From Bacillota bacterium (GTDB lineage: Bacteria; Bacillota_E; Sulfobacillia; Sulfobacillales; Sulfobacillaceae), in NCBI GenBank assembly GCA_021820165.1, contig JAKADW010000084.1:1-7942 (forward strand): DNA of 7,942 bases. Reading direction: 5' to 3'. Numbering within the stretch: position 1 is the first letter of the stretch; each line of letters opens with the position of its first letter. The position numbers and the translations under genes were made by a program. Positions 5,378-7,942 of this stretch are shown in pieces. The notes beneath the pieces are model-generated. The model had not been told where the DNA came from, did not search any database, and was given only the letters and a program-made list of their open reading frames with translations.

Positions 5378-6562
5378 TTAGCGCACCCGCCATCGCCCCA
5401 GATGGAGCGCGACGAAAAGGGCGATGGCGGCGAGCACCCCGACCATGGCAATAATTCCCGTCCAGTGCCAACGGGTCCAGATTAATCCCCCCAGTACGCC
5501 AAAAATAGATGAACCGGCGTAGTAGAAGAAGAGATACAGGGAAGACGCTTCGGCGGCGCTGGTCAAGGCTCGACGGGCGACCCAGCCACTGGCCACCGCG
5601 TGGGCACCAAAGAAGCCAAAGGTCATGACGGCCAATCCCCCAACGCGAAACACTAACGGGGGGAACAGAGTCACCAGGAGACCAGCCAGCATAAGGACAA
5701 TCGCGCCCGGCAGCACCCGTGACCGACCATGCTGGTCGGCCAATCGTCCGAGCCAGGCGGAACTTCCGGTGCCGGCCAGGTAGACCAAAAAGATCCACCC
5801 CACCAATGTTTGGCTAAGGTGGTACGGTGGGCCAGTTAGCAGGAACGTAATGTAATTGTAAATGGTGACGAATCCCCCCATGAGCAAAAAGGGCAAGACG
5901 TAGAGCCAAATCAGTTCGCGGCTATGGAGGTTTTTCTTGAGCGATGGCCATAGATTTCGGAGGGCGTCTGGCTGCGGGGTGAAGTGCCTTGAGGGGGGAA
6001 GACCGCGGACAAACCAGACGGTGAGGGCAATGCTCACGGCGCCCACCGTCCCCAGAGCCCCGCGCCAACTCCAGGCGTCAGTGAGGCTGCCGACGAGAAT
6101 ACGTCCGCCCATGCCGCCAATGGTTGTGCCACTGACATAGATTCCCATGGCTCGCCCTAACGAACCGGGGTCAAACTCGTCGCCCACATATCCCATGGCC
6201 ACGGCAGGTATCCCGGCCAGGGCGACTCCTAAAAGCCCGCGAATCCCCACCAGCATCCAAAAGTTCGGCGCGATGGCCGTGCCCATGGCGAGAATGGCTG
6301 CCATGGCCATCGAGACGGTCATGATGCGCTTGGGACCCCAAACCAGCGACAGCGGGGCAGCCAACAACAGGGCGCCGCCCATCAATAGGGTGCTGATGGA
6401 GAGGGTGAGGCTCGCCTCCGCGGGGCTGACATGAAAGTGCGCGGCCAAGACGGGTAGCAACGGTTGAACGCTGTAGAGGACGGCGAAGGTCACCAGGGCT
6501 CCGGAAAATAGGGCGGAAAGAGCCCGCCGAAAGCGAGGGGTGCCGGCTTGGATGTATGACAT
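5378..6562 (-). CDS. MFS permease, YnfM-like
   Basis: An inner-membrane transporter of 394 residues, the usual length for a 12-helix MFS protein, with hydrophobic segments throughout and a central hydrophilic loop (about 185-215). The N-terminus 'MSYIQAGTPRFRRA', then 'YSVQPLLPVLAAHFHVSP', fits YnfM-type permeases, as does 'YVSGTTIGGMGGRI' in helix 5. The second motif-A copy (GRLADQHGRSR, Asp276) is intact, but the first, between helices 2 and 3, reads APLSLVWGPKR, with Leu73 where Asp is expected and Pro77 where Arg is expected. The start at 6562 is chosen because GAGAAGG lies 4 nt upstream and the N-terminus then matches the family. ATG 6577 overlaps the nucleoside hydrolase stop as ATGA but lacks a good ribosome site, and a start at 6607 would run 34 bp into that gene. 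The operon suggests transport of nucleosides, bases or related compounds; direction and substrate are unknown. Confidence 0.88.
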   Translation of the reverse strand: MSYIQAGTPRFRRALSALFSGALVTFAVLYSVQPLLPVLAAHFHVSPAEASLTLSISTLLMGGALLLAAPLSLVWGPKRIMTVSMAMAAILAMGTAIAPNFWMLVGIRGLLGVALAGIPAVAMGYVGDEFDPGSLGRAMGIYVSGTTIGGMGGRILVGSLTDAWSWRGALGTVGAVSIALTVWFVRGLPPSRHFTPQPDALRNLWPSLKKNLHSRELIWLYVLPFLLMGGFVTIYNYITFLLTGPPYHLSQTLVGWIFLVYLAGTGSSAWLGRLADQHGRSRVLPGAIVLMLAGLLVTLFPPLVFRVGGLAVMTFGFFGAHAVASGWVARRALTSAAEASSLYLFFYYAGSSIFGVLGGLIWTRWHWTGIIAMVGVLAAIALFVALHLGRWRVR

Positions 6563-6573
6563 GGGGCCTTCTC

Positions 6574-7488
6574 TCATGGCGCTCGGTATTCCGCTAATGT
6601 GTTCCAAAGCCAGATGAAGAAGGCGTCAACGTCGATGTCGATAGCCACATCAATGGCCCCGTCAGCGCCCCCAACGATGGTCGCCCCGAGATGCGGGTGG
6701 TCCTCCTGGCGCTGAACCCAAAGAGGGGTCCTCTTCCAACGAAAGAATTCTGGGTGGATATTGGCGGCCACGGCCAGCACATCGTGTACGGGCATGCCCT
6801 GAGTCCCCGCATGCGGTTCGTGTTGGCCAAAGAAGCTAAAAAGCCCATAGAGCATCTCGCCGAGGGGCGGACGGAGGTCTAAAAATCGTTCGAGCTGAGA
6901 CGGATGGAGAAGCGCCTTGTGGGTGACATCGAGGCCTACCATGCGGATGGGGAGGCCACTGGTTACCACCAGTTGAGCCGCGTCTGGATCCACATAGATG
7001 TTAAACTCCGCATAGGGTGTGACGTTGCCGCCGTCGAGGCCGCCGCCCATGAATGTCACCGATCCCACCTTTGACCGGAGATGAGGATAGCCGACAAGAA
7101 ACGCGGCCACGTTGGTCTGTGGTCCGGTGGCGATGATGTCGACGGGACTCGACGACGACGCGAGAAGGCTCGCCATCATCTCGAGCGCGTGGGGAGGGTT
7201 TTCCGAGACGGGTAGCGGGGAGAACTCGTAGCCTTCCAGACCGGACAGGCCATGGACGTCCTGAGCCGTGACCAAAGGGCGGAAGAGCGGGCTCGCATAC
7301 CCAGGTGCCACCGGAACCGTGCAGCCGGCCGAGTGGAGGATTCTACGGGCATTGAGGAAGGTTTTCTCAACGGTTTGATTGCCTGCCACGGTGCTGAGCC
7401 CGATGACAGGGAGCGATGCCAATGCGACCAAGAGGGCGAGCGCATCGTCATGCCCGGGATCCATGTCCAGCCAGACCGGTCGCCTCAT
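6574..7488 (-). CDS. Nucleoside hydrolase (inosine-uridine preferring type)
   Basis: A cytoplasmic Ca2+-dependent N-ribohydrolase that splits nucleosides into ribose and free base. From ATG 7488 the protein has 304 residues, normal for the family. Residue numbers here are for that start. The signature DxDPGxDDAxAL is at residues 8-18 (Asp10 and Asp15 as Ca ligands), the 'ATGPQTN' metal/substrate loop lies near 120-126, 'EFNIYVDPDAA' near 161-171, and the catalytic-region His-Asp pair is His235-Asp236 in 'MPVHDVLAVA'; all expected ligand positions are present. The ATG at 7488 overlaps the preceding gene's TGA as TGATG and places the signature near the N-terminus as usual; in-frame GTGs at 7491 and 7500 are alternatives. 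No strong ribosome site is seen, consistent with coupled translation. The stop overlaps the ATGA preceding the MFS gene. Purine versus pyrimidine preference cannot be read by eye. Confidence 0.92.
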   Translation of the reverse strand: MRRPVWLDMDPGHDDALALLVALASLPVIGLSTVAGNQTVEKTFLNARRILHSAGCTVPVAPGYASPLFRPLVTAQDVHGLSGLEGYEFSPLPVSENPPHALEMMASLLASSSSPVDIIATGPQTNVAAFLVGYPHLRSKVGSVTFMGGGLDGGNVTPYAEFNIYVDPDAAQLVVTSGLPIRMVGLDVTHKALLHPSQLERFLDLRPPLGEMLYGLFSFFGQHEPHAGTQGMPVHDVLAVAANIHPEFFRWKRTPLWVQRQEDHPHLGATIVGGADGAIDVAIDIDVDAFFIWLWNTLAEYRAP

Positions 7489-7942
7489 CACGATGGCCAC
7501 CCGCCCGAGGTCGAGGGTTCGAGGCCGGTGTTGCCGGTTTCCAGCATTCGCATCAATACGGTCTTAAATCGATCGCTATCCGCCCTCAAACATACCCGCG
7601 CGTTCGGTGGCTGGTTCAGGACCCCGAGCCGGTCGACCACGGAGGTTCCCCGGGTATAGAGCCCTCGAGTGGTCATCGCCCCGAAATCCTCTTCATCTTC
7701 GACGAAAAATGCAGGGTCAAGGGCCTTCTTCTCGGCCGGTCTCCGCTCAACCGGGGGAAACCAGGAGTCGCCCACACCATTATCTCGATGAACGTAGGCA
7801 GCACTGATCCAAGGACGCCTGAGCGGCGTTCGCGCTCCAGGATAGACGGGAACCTGAACCGCTAGGTTCGCCACATCTACCGTTTTGAGGGCGTGGGCCG
7901 TTTCTTGATCAAAGGCGACGTTCCCCGCGTTGACGGTGATGT
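7488..7942 (-). pseudogene. Nucleoside hydrolase paralogue with a large internal deletion, 5' end off the right edge
   Basis: The frame is open from the right edge (complete codons from 7940) to TGA 7490-7488, giving 150 residues in the window. The first part (ITVNAGNVAFDQET, VPVYPGARTPL, YVHRDNGVGDSWFP, RPAEKKA) aligns with the N-terminal third of nucleoside hydrolases. It then jumps to the C-terminal end: LDPAFF followed by 'YTRGTSVVDRLGVLNQPPN' and 'RFKTVLMRML'. The middle of the protein, about 140-150 residues by comparison with the usual length of about 310, is absent, including the TGPxTN loop, the FNxxxDPxAA segment and the catalytic His-Asp. The junction lies near 7715-7725 and stays in frame. 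The product should be inactive, although the open frame may still be translated and keeps the TGATG coupling to the intact copy downstream. The signature Asp motif would lie just beyond the window. The homology is clear; calling it a pseudogene rather than a retained non-catalytic protein is inference. Confidence 0.7.

Noticed and set aside
7252..7865. Plus-strand open frames of 135 and 149 codons opposite the nucleoside hydrolase genes
   Set aside because: They are antisense shadows of GC-rich coding sequence; the minus-strand frames carry clear family motifs throughout.

Overview
The window looks like ordinary chromosomal DNA from a bacterium of moderate-to-high GC content. Purine-rich Shine-Dalgarno sites, tightly packed operons with ATGA/TGATG overlaps, a lipoprotein-anchored Sco-type copper/thiol protein and a YnfM-like MFS permease whose N-terminus resembles Bacillus-type homologues suggest a Gram-positive, Firmicutes-like organism (perhaps Sulfobacillus or Alicyclobacillus-like). 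This is an inference from gene character, not from a marker gene. No rRNA, tRNA, CRISPR array or recognisable insertion sequence is visible.

Layout, left to right. (1) The 3' end of a LysR-family regulator (+). (2) A 110-bp gap with a plausible sigma-A promoter and an overlapping inverted repeat, leading into a two-domain lipoprotein (+): an intact Sco1/SenC-like copper domain followed by a thioredoxin-fold domain that has lost both active-site cysteines. (3) Twenty bases downstream, a broken S66-family LD-carboxypeptidase/MccF gene (+) carrying two in-frame TAG stops and one frameshift, with all three catalytic positions still readable. (4) About 460 bp without a gene: two small hairpins, a LacI/CcpA-type palindrome and an AT-rich probable promoter zone. 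(5) A two-gene operon (+): a D-tartrate dehydratase of the enolase superfamily, overlapping by ATGA a FAH-family enzyme, closed by a terminator. (6) Convergent to it, a minus-strand operon read from the right edge: an internally deleted nucleoside hydrolase, an intact nucleoside hydrolase and an MFS permease, coupled by TGATG and ATGA junctions.

How the genes may work together. The tartrate dehydratase makes oxaloacetate, first as the enol. The FAH protein carries the His-x-x-Glu dyad and the metal-site spacing of FAHD1-type oxaloacetate decarboxylases/acylpyruvases. The pair therefore reads as a compact route from D-tartrate to oxaloacetate or pyruvate. The minus-strand operon reads as nucleoside hydrolysis plus transport. 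The Sco-like lipoprotein probably acts outside the membrane in copper delivery or thiol chemistry for a cytochrome oxidase or a similar enzyme.

Two of the eight genes are visibly decayed (S66 peptidase and first nucleoside hydrolase), so the neighbourhood has been losing genes. I do not see a wholly new system. The most unusual items are the Sco plus cysteine-less thioredoxin fusion with its operator-like promoter, and the tartrate dehydratase-FAH coupling.
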